Source: Asanoa sp. WMMD1127 (GTDB lineage: Bacteria > Actinomycetota > Actinomycetes > Mycobacteriales > Micromonosporaceae). Taken from it: a stretch of 64,000 nucleotides of DNA. This document shows positions 8,643-18,765 of the stretch, piece by piece. Positions within the stretch are counted from its first letter, which is position 1, and the number at the start of each line of letters is the position of its first letter. The DNA is taken from assembly GCF_029626225.1 (NCBI RefSeq), contig NZ_JARUBP010000001.1, forward strand, positions 7,874,001-7,938,000. Direction: 5' to 3'. A model generated the notes under the pieces. The model worked only from the letters and a program-made list of their open reading frames with translations, was not told where the DNA came from and did no database searches. A program made the translations under genes and the position numbers.

Positions 8643-9545
8643 GTGTTCGACTACGGAGGCCGCACGGGCTACGAGCCGATCAGCGAGGTCGACCGCAAGG
8701 AGTTCCACGAGCAGGGCTTCATGCTGCTGCGCAACGTCCTGACCGAGGACCACCGCGCCGCCCTCGAAGAGGCGGTCGACCGGGTGTACGCGGAGGAGAA
8801 GGCCGCCGGCCGGACCACCAAGGACGGCACGCTGCACCTGCTGGGCTTCCTCGACCGCGACGAGCTCTTCGGCGAGCTGCTGACCCACCCGATCGCGTTC
8901 CCCTACATGTGGGGCCTCGCCGGCTGGAACATCTACACGCACCACAACCACCTCGACGTCACCCCGCCCGCCGCCGAGCCGGAGAAGCCCTACTGGGGCT
9001 GGCACCAGGACGGCTACCGGCAGAACTCCGACCCGGAGACGATGGACCCCAACGTCCCCCGGCCGATGTTCTCGCTGAAGGTGGCGTACGTCCTGTCGGA
9101 CCTCTCCGAGAACGGCCGCGGCGCGACCAAGGTCATCCCGGGCAGCCACCTGTGGAACTCGCTGCCCCGCCCGGCCGACCTGACGGTGCAGAACCCGGAC
9201 CCCGAGGGCACCGTCGAGATCACCGCGAACCCCGGCGACGCGTTCATCTTCGACCGCCGCCAGTGGCACTCGCGCTCGACGAACCTGTCGACCATCACGC
9301 GCAAGATGCTGTTCGTCGGTTACACGTACCGGTGGATCCGCCCGCTCGACGAGCTGCACGTCGACAAGGAGTCGGAGTGGTACCGCAACCGCACCCCGGT
9401 GCAGCGCCAGCTGCTGGGTGAGGGCACCCACACGGCCAACTACTGGGGCATCAACTGGGACGGCTACATCGACGACGAGATCCCGCTGCGCAAGGAGCTC
9501 AAGACCCGGGGTCTGCTCGACCGCAACATCCCCTGGCTGCGCTGA
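8643..9545 (+). CDS. Phytanoyl-CoA dioxygenase (PhyH) family protein
   Basis: GTG 8643 has GGGGAGGA 7 bases before it, giving 300 residues. The protein has the Fe(II)/2-oxoglutarate facial triad: H121 and D123 in WHQDGY, and a distal H209 in QWHSRS, with R211 placed to bind 2-oxoglutarate. PhyH-family enzymes hydroxylate acyl-CoAs, amino acids, ectoine or secondary metabolites; the substrate is not evident here. It stands alone between inverted repeats upstream and a strong terminator downstream, so it is a single-gene unit. Confidence 0.85.
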   Translation: MFDYGGRTGYEPISEVDRKEFHEQGFMLLRNVLTEDHRAALEEAVDRVYAEEKAAGRTTKDGTLHLLGFLDRDELFGELLTHPIAFPYMWGLAGWNIYTHHNHLDVTPPAAEPEKPYWGWHQDGYRQNSDPETMDPNVPRPMFSLKVAYVLSDLSENGRGATKVIPGSHLWNSLPRPADLTVQNPDPEGTVEITANPGDAFIFDRRQWHSRSTNLSTITRKMLFVGYTYRWIRPLDELHVDKESEWYRNRTPVQRQLLGEGTHTANYWGINWDGYIDDEIPLRKELKTRGLLDRNIPWLR

Positions 9546-9556
9546 TCTCTTTTCGG

Positions 9557-9588
9557 AAGCCCGGCCCCTTTGTTCGGGGGCCGGGCTT
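9557..9588. terminator. Strong bidirectional terminator
   Basis: AAGCCCGGCCCC (9557-9568) pairs perfectly with GGGGCCGGGCTT (9577-9588), followed by a pyrimidine-rich TTCTCATTT. It separates the convergent dioxygenase and MOSC genes. Confidence 0.88.
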
Positions 9589-9590
9589 TC

Positions 9591-10232
9591 TCATTTCTGG
9601 ACGCCGACGCGACGGCGGATCTTGGCCAGCATGCGCTCCGGCAGGTCGTCGGCCTTGAGGAGGTTCGGCAGCAGTTCCGGCTGGCCGTTGAAGGCGCGGA
9701 AGGTCTCGCCGATCGTCACGCCGTGGTCGGGGCGGTGGACGACCTCGATGGTGTCGTCCGCGCCGACCTGCCCCGGCGTCAGCACGCGGAAGTAGGCGCC
9801 GGGTGCCCCGTGGACGGTGAACCGCTTGATCAGGTCGGGGATGCCCCAGAAGCCGGCGAAGGTCATGCAGGGTTCGCGGGGCTTGGTGACCTGCAGGACG
9901 GCGTCGCCGATGGCCCACCGCTCGCCGATGACCGCGCCGGTGACGTCGACGCCGCTGGTGGTGAGGTTCTCGCCGAAGGCGCCGGCGCCGAGCGGGCGAC
10001 CCAGTTCGGTGGCCCACCACCGTGCGTCTTCGACGGCGTACGCGTAGACCGCCTGGTCGGTGCCGCCGTGGACCCGGCGGTTGCCGATGTAGTCGCCGTC
10101 GACGCCCTGGTCCGAGACCGTGACCCGGTCGATGGTCGGCTGCTTGTCGATGCCGGTCTGCCCACCCGGCCCGTCGGCGTAGTCGGTGATTGTGCGGCTG
10201 CCGATGTTGACCGAGAGAACGCGCCCTGTCAT
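9591..10232 (-). CDS. MOSC domain-containing protein
   Basis: The 213-residue protein resembles the YiiM group of MOSC proteins: VTVSDQGVDGDYIGNRRVHGGTDQAVYAY near the N terminus, then LGAGAFGENLTTSG and EPCMTFAGFWG with the conserved cysteine. MOSC domains bind molybdenum cofactor and transfer sulfur or reduce N-hydroxylated compounds. ATG 10232 is supported by a TAGCCT box (minus strand, 10245-10240) 7 bases upstream, the leaderless pattern. It stands alone, with rpsT upstream of it and read the same way. Confidence 0.88.
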   Translation of the reverse strand: MTGRVLSVNIGSRTITDYADGPGGQTGIDKQPTIDRVTVSDQGVDGDYIGNRRVHGGTDQAVYAYAVEDARWWATELGRPLGAGAFGENLTTSGVDVTGAVIGERWAIGDAVLQVTKPREPCMTFAGFWGIPDLIKRFTVHGAPGAYFRVLTPGQVGADDTIEVVHRPDHGVTIGETFRAFNGQPELLPNLLKADDLPERMLAKIRRRVGVQK

Positions 10233-10301
10233 GCGAGCCAGGCTACGCAACGAGGGCCGGTCCGCGATGATCGCGGCCGACCCTCCGTTGTTCCGCGCGC
10301 G

Positions 10302-10568
10302 TCAGGCAGCGGGGACGTTGAGCTTCTTGGCGATGGCCGACTTGCGGTTGGCCGCCTGGTTCTTGTGGATGACGCCCTTGCTCACGGCCTTGTCGAGCTT
10401 GCGCGACGCCTCGCGCATCAGCACGGTCGCCTGCTCGGTGTCGCCGGCCGCGGTGGCCTCGTGGAACTTGCGGATCGCGGTCTTCAGCGACGACTTGACC
10501 GACTTGTTACGCAGCCGGCGCTTCTCGTTCTGCCGGTTGCGCTTGATCTGGGACTTGATGTTCGCCAC
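10302..10568 (-). CDS. rpsT: 30S ribosomal protein S20
   Basis: The 88-residue basic protein begins [21 protein letters not shown] and contains the S20 signature [30 protein letters not shown] in altered form. S20 binds the 16S rRNA 5' domain. GTG 10568 with GAGG seven bases before it is the usual start. The next conserved gene is lepA, about 3 kb away; several accessory genes lie between, whereas the two are often closer. Confidence 0.96.
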   Translation of the reverse strand: MANIKSQIKRNRQNEKRRLRNKSVKSSLKTAIRKFHEATAAGDTEQATVLMREASRKLDKAVSKGVIHKNQAANRKSAIAKKLNVPAA

Positions 10569-10647
10569 GCGACAGCCTCGTCCTGCTCCTGGTTGGTTGA
10601 ATGGGGCGCAGGCGAACCTCGCCACACGCGAAAAACCAGACTACCAG

Positions 10648-11422
10648 TCACTCCATTGACGGGCCAAAACGGCCCCTTACGTAGGCCGCGGTGAGGGCGA
10701 CGGCCCGGTCGTCGTCCTGCTCCAGTGTCTCGATCGCGCGGCGCGCGGTGCGGCCCGGGATGTCCGCGAGGGCCTGCGTCAGCCGCTGCCGGGCGGCCGG
10801 GGTGCCATCGGCGAGGCGGTCCACGAGCGCGCTGGCGATCCCGTCCGCCAGCGCGGGGTCGGCCGCCAGCGCGCGCAGCGCATCGGCGGCGTCGGCGTCG
10901 GACTCGCCGTCGACGATCATCTCGATCAGCGGCGGGGCCGCCTCGGCGACGCCGCGGGCGCCGAGCGCCAGGGCGGCGAGCCGGCGGACCGCGTCGTCGT
11001 CGAGCGCTTCCCGCAGCAGCGCGGTGGCGGCGTCGCCGTCGATCTCGGCGACGCACTGGGCAGCGCGCATCCGGACCTCGGCCGTGGGCGCTTCGAGGCC
11101 GTCGGCGAGCAGGGGCAACGCGCGGTCGCCGGCGCGCGCGAGCGCCCAGCGCAGCGATCCGCTGTCTGGTCTGCGCGATGAGGTCGTCGACCAGCTCGGC
11201 GGGGGTGAACCCGGGATCGTCGAGCGCGCGCTTGACCTCCCGCAACGACAGTCCCAACGACCGAAGGCTCTCGATGTGGAAGATCCGCGCGATGTCCGCG
11301 CCGGAGTACTCCCGGTAGCCCCCGACGGTCCGGCCCGTCGGCCGCACCAGCCCGAGCGAGTCGTAGTGCCTGAGCATGCGAGCGCTCACCCCGGACCGCC
11401 GCGCCACGTCGCCGATCAACAC
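10648..11422 (-). pseudogene. MerR regulator with HEAT repeats, frame broken
   Basis: From GTG 11422 the first ~85 codons encode a MerR HTH and coupling helix (MLIGDVARRSGVSARMLRHY, LRSLGLSLREVKRALDD, ending VDDLIAQTRQRIA). The HEAT half (RWALARAGDRALPLLADGLEAP to RGRFGPSME) lies in a different frame, one base out, from about 11160 to the stop at 10648. The first frame runs on as Arg-rich nonsense. The linker expected between HTH and HEAT parts is missing, so a deletion with frameshift near 11160-11180 is the likely cause. Separate translation of the HEAT half from TTG 11118 is possible. The start overlaps the control region of the upstream HEAT gene, 8 bases away. Confidence 0.7.
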
Positions 11423-11430
11423 GGCCCCTC

Positions 11431-12084
11431 CTAGCTGGTGCCACCCAGTGCCACGATCCGCTTCGCCTCCTCGATCGCCAACTCGAACCCGGCGTCGGGG
11501 TCAGTGGTCAGCCGCTCGGTGGCGTGGGCGTGCCTCCGCACGCGAGGGTCCGGGTTGTCCGCCGCGGCCTTTACCGCTGGTGCGCCGGCCTCGCCGAGCG
11601 CGACCAGTGCCCGGCTGAGGCTCAGCTGGGTCGGTGGCCCGCCGCGGCCGAGCTGGGCCGCGAGCTGGGCGGCCAGGGCGGGCTCGTCGCCGTCCGGTAC
11701 GAGGGCGACCGCCGCCCGCCACGCGGCCCGCGCCACCTCGTCGTCGACGTCGGCGAGCAGCGCCGGGGTGATCGCCGGCCACGCCTCCGGGTCCCCGATC
11801 TTCGACAGCGTGTGCAGGGCCTGACTGCGCGCCTGCGCCGTCCCGGACCGCAGTTCGGCGACCAGCCTGGGAACGGTGACCGCGGGCGGCAGGCGGGTGA
11901 GCGCCCAGGTCAACATCTCCCGCACGGAGAACTCGGGCTCGACCGCACACCGCGCGACGAGCACGTCGACCAGCCGCGCGTCCGGCGTGGTCCCGACGGC
12001 CAACGCCGCCCGCAACCGCACCGCCGCGTCGTCGCTCCCCAACGCCTTGCCGGCCCGCGCGATGTCGTCCGCCGCCATGCCCAT
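11431..12084 (-). CDS. HEAT repeat protein
   Basis: ATG 12084 has GGAGG 8 bases upstream and gives 217 residues. The protein is a run of HEAT-like helical repeats (for example LRAALAVGTTPDARLVDVLVARC, ARSQALHTLSKIGDPEAWPAI, PDPRVRRHAHATERL). No enzymatic motif is visible. It lies 8 bases upstream of the MerR-HEAT gene, so the two form an operon; this protein may partner or titrate that regulator, which is inference. Confidence 0.8.
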   Translation of the reverse strand: MGMAADDIARAGKALGSDDAAVRLRAALAVGTTPDARLVDVLVARCAVEPEFSVREMLTWALTRLPPAVTVPRLVAELRSGTAQARSQALHTLSKIGDPEAWPAITPALLADVDDEVARAAWRAAVALVPDGDEPALAAQLAAQLGRGGPPTQLSLSRALVALGEAGAPAVKAAADNPDPRVRRHAHATERLTTDPDAGFELAIEEAKRIVALGGTS

Positions 12085-12426
12085 GACAACCACCTCCGGG
12101 CTCCAGTGAAGGCCTTGTCACGGTGTCAAGGTCAAACCACGTCACCCCCGCGGCCTGCGCCGCCGCTCCCTCCTTGCTCTGCAGCCATATACGCAACACC
12201 TTCGTGCCTGAGCGTTGCGTGTATGGCTGCAGAGCAAGGAATCACCGTATTTCGGTCAAAGCGAACTCTCGTGACGTCTCGGGGCTATCACGGCCGTTGG
12301 GCCGGACTCACGGGCGGGTCGGAGGCCGTAAAGAGTGTCTGTTCGGGTCGACACGCTTCGGCGTGTGCGTACATGCCGGAGCATGTCGGCTCCAGGAGAG
12401 GCCCACCGCCGACCCGGCGCCGCGGG
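12085..12426. other. 342-base gene-free gap
   Basis: The gap separates two minus-strand genes. Apart from the large inverted repeat at 12171-12240 I see no gene, promoter of good quality or RNA gene. The 3' portion (12300-12426) has no recognisable structure. Confidence 0.6.
12171..12240. repeat. 27-base-arm inverted repeat
   Basis: The arm at 12171-12197 is the reverse complement of 12214-12240 with a single T-G wobble, around a 16-base loop (12198-12213). The arms begin TCCTTGCTCTGCAG. Neither side has a T-run, so it is not a classical terminator. It could be an extragenic palindromic element or a small non-autonomous mobile element. Confidence 0.85.
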
Positions 12427-13428
12427 TCAGAGGGTGAGATCCCAGCCCTGGCGGGCGGCGAGCCAGGTCAGCGCCACCTCGCCGTGCCAGGTCTGGTGGG
12501 CGCGGACCGTCGGGGCCGCGTCGTTGAGGGGAGCCGCGCCGCGCGTCAGGAAATAGCCCGACAGGGCGGCCAGGGCGCCGTCCAGGGCGCCGGGCGGGGC
12601 GTCGGTCGCGGTCGGGTGGCTAGACCAGAGTTGGTCCGCGTCGAGACCGCCGGCGTAGGCGGTGATGAGCAGGACCGCCGTGTCGAACCAGGCCGGGCCG
12701 TGGCAGAGCCAGTTCCAGTCGACGATCCAGGCCCGGCCGTCCGGGTCGATGATGACGTTGTCGAGGCGCAGGTCGCAGTGGGTCAGCTCCGGGCCGGCGG
12801 TCGTGACGAGCGCCGCCGCGCCCGATTCCAGTGCGGCCAGGGCCGGCAGGAGGTCGCGCGCCGCGGACGCCGACGGTGGGAGCGGGACCTTGCCGTCGGC
12901 CATCCAGCGCCAGCCGCCGAACTCGTCCGCGATCATCGGGGCCAGGGCGGGTAGGCGCAGGTCGAGCAGCGCCGGCGGTGGGTCGGCCAGCGCGGCCGCC
13001 GCCGTCGACCAGGCGTCGAGGGTCGCGGTCAGCTCGGCCGGCTGCCACGGCAGCGCCGGGGTGCGGCCCTCGACGGCCTCCGCGCACAGGACGAAGAAGT
13101 CCGGGGTGGCCAGCGTCCAGAGCGGCCGCGGCGCCCGCACCGACGGCGGGAGGGCGGCGGTGACCAGCGCCTCGTGGGCGTACCAGTCGCAGAGGTGCCG
13201 TTGGTCCGCGGAGCGGGCGGCCTTGACGAAGACCCGGTCCCCGGCGGCGGTGGTCAGCAGCCCGGCGAAGCCGCTGGTGAAGCCCGCGCCGGCGACCGCC
13301 GCACCCACCACCGGCGAGCCGAGGCGGCCCTCGATCGCGGCCCGCAGGTCGGCGGAGAGGTCGCCCCAGGACGGGCGCACGGCGGTCGCGGAGTAGGCGA
13401 ACGGCGGCGTCGCGAGCATGGCGGCCAT
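12427..13428 (-). CDS. Aminoglycoside phosphotransferase-like kinase
   Basis: The 333-residue protein has the APH/choline kinase fold: a VFVKAA lysine strand, the catalytic loop [15 protein letters not shown] with its HxDxxxxN pattern, and the metal-binding [12 protein letters not shown]. The family phosphorylates antibiotics, sugars or small alcohols; many actinobacterial members have unknown substrates, so resistance should not be assumed. It is divergent from lepA, with 88 bases between start codons. A second ATG at 13419 is possible. Confidence 0.82.
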   Translation of the reverse strand: MAAMLATPPFAYSATAVRPSWGDLSADLRAAIEGRLGSPVVGAAVAGAGFTSGFAGLLTTAAGDRVFVKAARSADQRHLCDWYAHEALVTAALPPSVRAPRPLWTLATPDFFVLCAEAVEGRTPALPWQPAELTATLDAWSTAAAALADPPPALLDLRLPALAPMIADEFGGWRWMADGKVPLPPSASAARDLLPALAALESGAAALVTTAGPELTHCDLRLDNVIIDPDGRAWIVDWNWLCHGPAWFDTAVLLITAYAGGLDADQLWSSHPTATDAPPGALDGALAALSGYFLTRGAAPLNDAAPTVRAHQTWHGEVALTWLAARQGWDLTL

Positions 13429-13516
13429 CCTGCCCGACCGCGTGCTGCCGGCCTACTCAATTGGACATGGGAGCATAGAGAGCGACCTCGACGACCGCCG
13501 ACCAGAACGGACCACC

Positions 13517-15393
<1,877 letters not shown>

Positions 15394-15397
<4 letters not shown>

Positions 15398-15918
15398 CGT
15401 CCCCGCTCGCCGCGGGGCCGTCGGCCGCCTTCTGCCCCCGGTGCGGCGCGGCACTGGCCAGCCGGCCGCCGACGGCGTGCCCCGCGTGCGCGTACCAGAT
15501 GTATGTGAACGCTCGACCGACCGCGAGCCTGATCGTGGTCGACGGCGGTCGGTTCCTGGCGCTGCGCCGGGCCGTCGAGCCGATGGCCGGGCTCTGGGAG
15601 ACGCCGGGCGGGTTCTGCGACGGCTTCGAGCACCCGCGGGACGCCGCCGCCCGCGAGGGCCGCGAGGAGCTCGGCGTGGAGGTCGAGATCAAGGACTTCA
15701 TCGGCATGTACGTCGGGACGTACGAGTTCCAGAACGAGTCACTGCCCGTGTTGGACTGTTTCTTCTTCGCGACCCTCGACCCGGCGGCGATCCGGCTCGA
15801 GCCGACCGAAGCGACCGAGATGACCTGGTTCGACTTGGCTGATCCCCCGAAGATGGCGTTCTCGACGATGGACGCCGCCTTGGTCGACGCGGCCAATTCA
15901 TTGCTGTCGGCGAAATAA
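15394..15918 (+). CDS. Nudix hydrolase with zinc ribbon
   Basis: The 174-residue protein has an N-terminal zinc ribbon (CPRC...CPAC) followed by a Nudix domain with [24 protein letters not shown], close to the Nudix box GX5EX7REUXEEXGU. Such enzymes hydrolyse nucleoside diphosphate derivatives such as NADH or ADP-ribose; the substrate is not certain. GTG 15394 overlaps the lepA stop as GTGA, so translation is likely coupled. Confidence 0.88.
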
Positions 15919-16009
15919 ACTTCCCATCCGGAGGAAAGATCCGGTTTGGCTTCTCCGCGCCTCGGGAACTTAGCGGCTGTCACACACCCCCCGAGGAGGA
16001 GGAAGGGCC

Positions 16010-16294
16010 ATGACCGCAGGTGGGATCATCACCGCGCTCATTATCGGTCTCATCATCGGCGCTCTGGGCCGTCTCGTCGTGCCCGGCCGCCAGAACATCC
16101 CCATCTGGCTGACGCTGGTCATCGGTGTCGTCGCCGCTCTGCTGGGCTCCGCCATCGCCCGTGCCGGCGGCTTCGCGGAGACCAACGGCTGGATCGACTG
16201 GCGGGAGCTGCTGCTGCAGATCGCGCTCGCCGCGGTGGGTGTGGCTCTCACCGTCAGCATGTGGGGCCGTCGGCGCCGGGTCAGCCGGTACTGA
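16010..16294 (+). CDS. GlsB/YeaQ/YmgE family membrane protein
   Basis: This 94-residue protein has three hydrophobic segments (IITALIIGLIIGALGRLVVPG, IWLTLVIGVVAALLGSAIA, LLLQIALAAVGVALTVSMW). The GxIxxLIxGxIxGxLGRLVVPG start is the family signature. Members are small stress-induced inner-membrane proteins often annotated 'transglycosylase-associated', without proven activity. A GGAGGAGGAAGG ribosome-binding site precedes ATG and a strong palindromic hairpin follows. Confidence 0.9.
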   Translation: MTAGGIITALIIGLIIGALGRLVVPGRQNIPIWLTLVIGVVAALLGSAIARAGGFAETNGWIDWRELLLQIALAAVGVALTVSMWGRRRRVSRY

Positions 16295-16316
16295 CACACC
16301 GTAACAACGCACTTCC

Positions 16317-16350
16317 GGAAGAGGGCGCTCCCGCGGGAGCGCCCTCTTCC
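16317..16350. terminator. Palindromic terminator hairpin
   Basis: The arm GGAAGAGGGCGCTCCC (16317-16332) pairs perfectly with 16335-16350. It follows the GlsB gene and precedes the sugar transporter operon. Confidence 0.85.
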
Positions 16351-16401
16351 TGTGTCCGCGCCCCGTCCCCCGCCGGATCACGAAACGACACCTAGCTCTG
16401 T

Positions 16402-16418
16402 CGTAAAAGAAATTTACG
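16402..16418. promoter_or_regulatory. Candidate operator of the sugar ABC operon
   Basis: CGTAAA (16402-16407), five bases, then TTTACG (16413-16418). This A/T-rich inverted repeat lies 66 bases before the binding-protein start, where a LacI, ROK or GntR repressor of a sugar operon would be expected. No regulator gene is adjacent. Confidence 0.45.
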
Positions 16419-16483
16419 TACTAGTCTGCCGCGAAGAAGGTTACCTACATCCCCCGAACCCCCATCGCGGAAGGGAATGCGTC

Positions 16484-17779
16484 GTGAAGACGAGGCGGAA
16501 ACCGTTCCAGGTTGTCACGGTGATCCTCACGGCCGCCCTGCTGGCCAGCGCCTGCGGCAGCGACGATAGCGGCAACGAAGAGCCCGCGGCAGACCCCGCC
16601 AAGCTCACCGTCTGGATGATGGGTGAGGGCGGCGACGCTCAGAACAGCTTCCTCGACGGCGTCGAGGCGGAGTTCAAGAAGAAGCACCCCAACACGGACG
16701 TGGTCGTCCAATACATCCCCTGGCTCGAGGCGCCCAAGAAGTTCCAGGCGGCGCTGGCCGGCGGCGAAGGCCCCGACGTCACCGAGCTGGGCAACACCGA
16801 GACGCAGGGCTGGGCCCAGCAGGAGGCGCTGTCCGACCTGACCGAGCGGATGGGCGGCTGGGCGCCGGGCAAGGACATCCTGCCCGACCTGGTGAAGAAC
16901 GCGCAGCTCGACGGCAAGCAGTACGGCATCCCCTGGTACGCCGGCGTCCGCGCGATCTACTACCGCACCGACTGGTTCCAGGAGGCGGGCGTGCAGCCGC
17001 CGAAGACCTGGGACGAGCTCGTGTCGGTGGCCAAGGCGGTGCAGGCCAAGAAGCCGGGCACCTACGGCATCGCCGTGCCGGGCAACTCCGAGCTGCCGTT
17101 CTACTCGTTCCTCTGGGGCGCCGGCGGCGAGATCGCCACGGACAACGGCGGCACCTGGAAGTCCGGTTACACGTCGGCGGAGTCGCGCAAGGCCGTGCAG
17201 TTCTGGACCGACCTCGTGAAGGTGCACAAGGTGGCGCCACCCGCGGCCGCCGGGTGGAACGAGGTCGACGCGCGTACCCAGTTCGCCACCGGCAAGGCGG
17301 CGATGGCGTTCGCCGGCAGCTGGCAGCAGGCCGCGATGTTGCAGGCCGACCCCAAGCTCGACCAGGTCTGGGGCACCTTCCCGATCCCCGGCCCGACCGG
17401 CGGTGAGGCGCCCGCGTTCGCCGGTGGCTCCGACATCGCGATCTGGGAGGACAGCAAGGCCAAGGACGCCGCCTGGGACTACATGACGGTGCTGCTCGAC
17501 AAGCAGAACAACAAGAAGTGGGCCGACAGCCTGAAGTTCTTCCCGGTCTACTCCGACCTGGTCTCCGCCGGCTACAACGACGACAAGATCATGGCGGCGT
17601 TCGCGGCGAGCATGAAGAGCACCAAGCTCACCCCGATGACGCCGAAGTGGGTCGAGGTCAGCCGGACCAAGACGGTCACCCAGGCGATGAACAGCGCGGT
17701 CATGAAGGGCCAGAAGACGGTCGACCAGGCGACGACCGACGCGGCCGCCGAGATCGAGAGCATCCTCAACGCCAAGTGA
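16484..17779 (+). CDS. Sugar ABC transporter substrate-binding lipoprotein
   Basis: GTG 16484 follows GGAAGGG and gives 431 residues. The signal peptide ends in the lipobox LASAC with lipidated C24. The mature part has the family 1 solute-binding pattern: LTVWMMGEGGD, DVTELGNTETQGWA, QYGIPWYAGVRAIYYRTDWF, FATGKAAMAFAGSW and GGSDIAIWEDSKAKDAAW. It would capture an oligosaccharide or sugar outside the membrane for the two permeases that follow. Sugar identity cannot be told from the sequence. The stop overlaps the permease start as GTGA. Confidence 0.92.
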   Translation: MKTRRKPFQVVTVILTAALLASACGSDDSGNEEPAADPAKLTVWMMGEGGDAQNSFLDGVEAEFKKKHPNTDVVVQYIPWLEAPKKFQAALAGGEGPDVTELGNTETQGWAQQEALSDLTERMGGWAPGKDILPDLVKNAQLDGKQYGIPWYAGVRAIYYRTDWFQEAGVQPPKTWDELVSVAKAVQAKKPGTYGIAVPGNSELPFYSFLWGAGGEIATDNGGTWKSGYTSAESRKAVQFWTDLVKVHKVAPPAAAGWNEVDARTQFATGKAAMAFAGSWQQAAMLQADPKLDQVWGTFPIPGPTGGEAPAFAGGSDIAIWEDSKAKDAAWDYMTVLLDKQNNKKWADSLKFFPVYSDLVSAGYNDDKIMAAFAASMKSTKLTPMTPKWVEVSRTKTVTQAMNSAVMKGQKTVDQATTDAAAEIESILNAK

Positions 17780-18765
17780 CGACGACGACCCGCGTCGGCC
17801 CTGACGCACCGGCCCGGCCCGCTCCCCCGGCTCGCTCCTTCCGCCGGGGGGCGGGCCGGCTCCCGTACCTGCTGATGCTGCCCTGCCTGGTGGTCATCGC
17901 GGCGCTGCTGCTCTGGCCGCTGGGCCAGGTCGTGGTGATGTCGCTGTACGACCTCGACAGCGTCCGTCAGGTGCGCGGCGACCGTCCGTGGCCGTTCGCC
18001 GGGCTCGCCAACTACCGCGAGATCCTGACCGACCCGTTCTTCCACACGGTGCTGCGCAACACGGTGCTGTTCGCGGTGGCCAACGTCGTGCTGACCATGG
18101 TGCTCGGGACGCTGGTCGGGCTGCTGCTGCACCGGCTCGGGCCGCGGATGTCGGCGTTCGTGGGCGGCTGTGTGCTGCTCGCCTGGGCGACGCCGGCGCT
18201 GACCGGCACGATCACCTGGAAGTGGATCTTCGATGACACGAACGGGTTGGTGACGTGGCTGTTCAACGCGCTGCCTGACGGGTTGTCGTCTTCGCTCTTC
18301 GGCCGCGCTGACTGGACCGGCTACGGGTGGTTCAACGCGCCGCTGTCGTTCTTCTCGATCCTGACGCTGGTGGTGGTCTGGCACTCGTTCCCGTTCATCG
18401 CGGTCTCGGTGCTGGCGGGTCTCAAGAGCCTGCCGACGGAGCTGCTGGAGGCGGCCCGGGTCGACGGCGCGGGCGCGTGGCGGTCGTTCTGGTCGATCAC
18501 GTTCCCGCTGCTGCGGCCGGTGTTCGGCATCCTGGTGGTGCTCTCGACGATCTGGGACTTCAAGGTCTTCACGCAACAGTTCGTCCTGGCCGGGGGTACG
18601 CAGGACCGCCCGACCTTCATGCTGTCCATCTACTCGTACGCCACCGCTTTCTCGCCGCCGCCCAAATATGGCCTGGGCGCGTCGATCGCGGTCGTGCTGA
18701 CGGTGATCCTGTTGGTCGTGACCGGGTTCTACGTGCGGTCCCTGCTCAAGCAGGAGGAGCTGTGA
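17776..18765 (+). CDS. Sugar ABC transporter permease (MalF type)
   Basis: The 329-residue protein has six transmembrane helices (first LPYLLMLPCLVVIAALLLW) and the EAA loop EAARVDGAGAWRSFWSITFPLL that contacts the ATPase. It overlaps the binding-protein gene by four bases and the second permease by four bases, so all three are translated in series. The partner ATPase is not encoded here; actinomycetes commonly use a shared MsiK-type ATPase elsewhere. Confidence 0.92.
   Translation: MTTTTRVGPDAPARPAPPARSFRRGAGRLPYLLMLPCLVVIAALLLWPLGQVVVMSLYDLDSVRQVRGDRPWPFAGLANYREILTDPFFHTVLRNTVLFAVANVVLTMVLGTLVGLLLHRLGPRMSAFVGGCVLLAWATPALTGTITWKWIFDDTNGLVTWLFNALPDGLSSSLFGRADWTGYGWFNAPLSFFSILTLVVVWHSFPFIAVSVLAGLKSLPTELLEAARVDGAGAWRSFWSITFPLLRPVFGILVVLSTIWDFKVFTQQFVLAGGTQDRPTFMLSIYSYATAFSPPPKYGLGASIAVVLTVILLVVTGFYVRSLLKQEEL

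Noticed and set aside
12171-12240. Rho-independent terminator
   Set aside because: There is no T-run on either strand and the loop is large.
12427-13428. Aminoglycoside resistance gene
   Set aside because: The APH fold is shared by many kinases of unknown substrate; nothing in the sequence or context points to an antibiotic.
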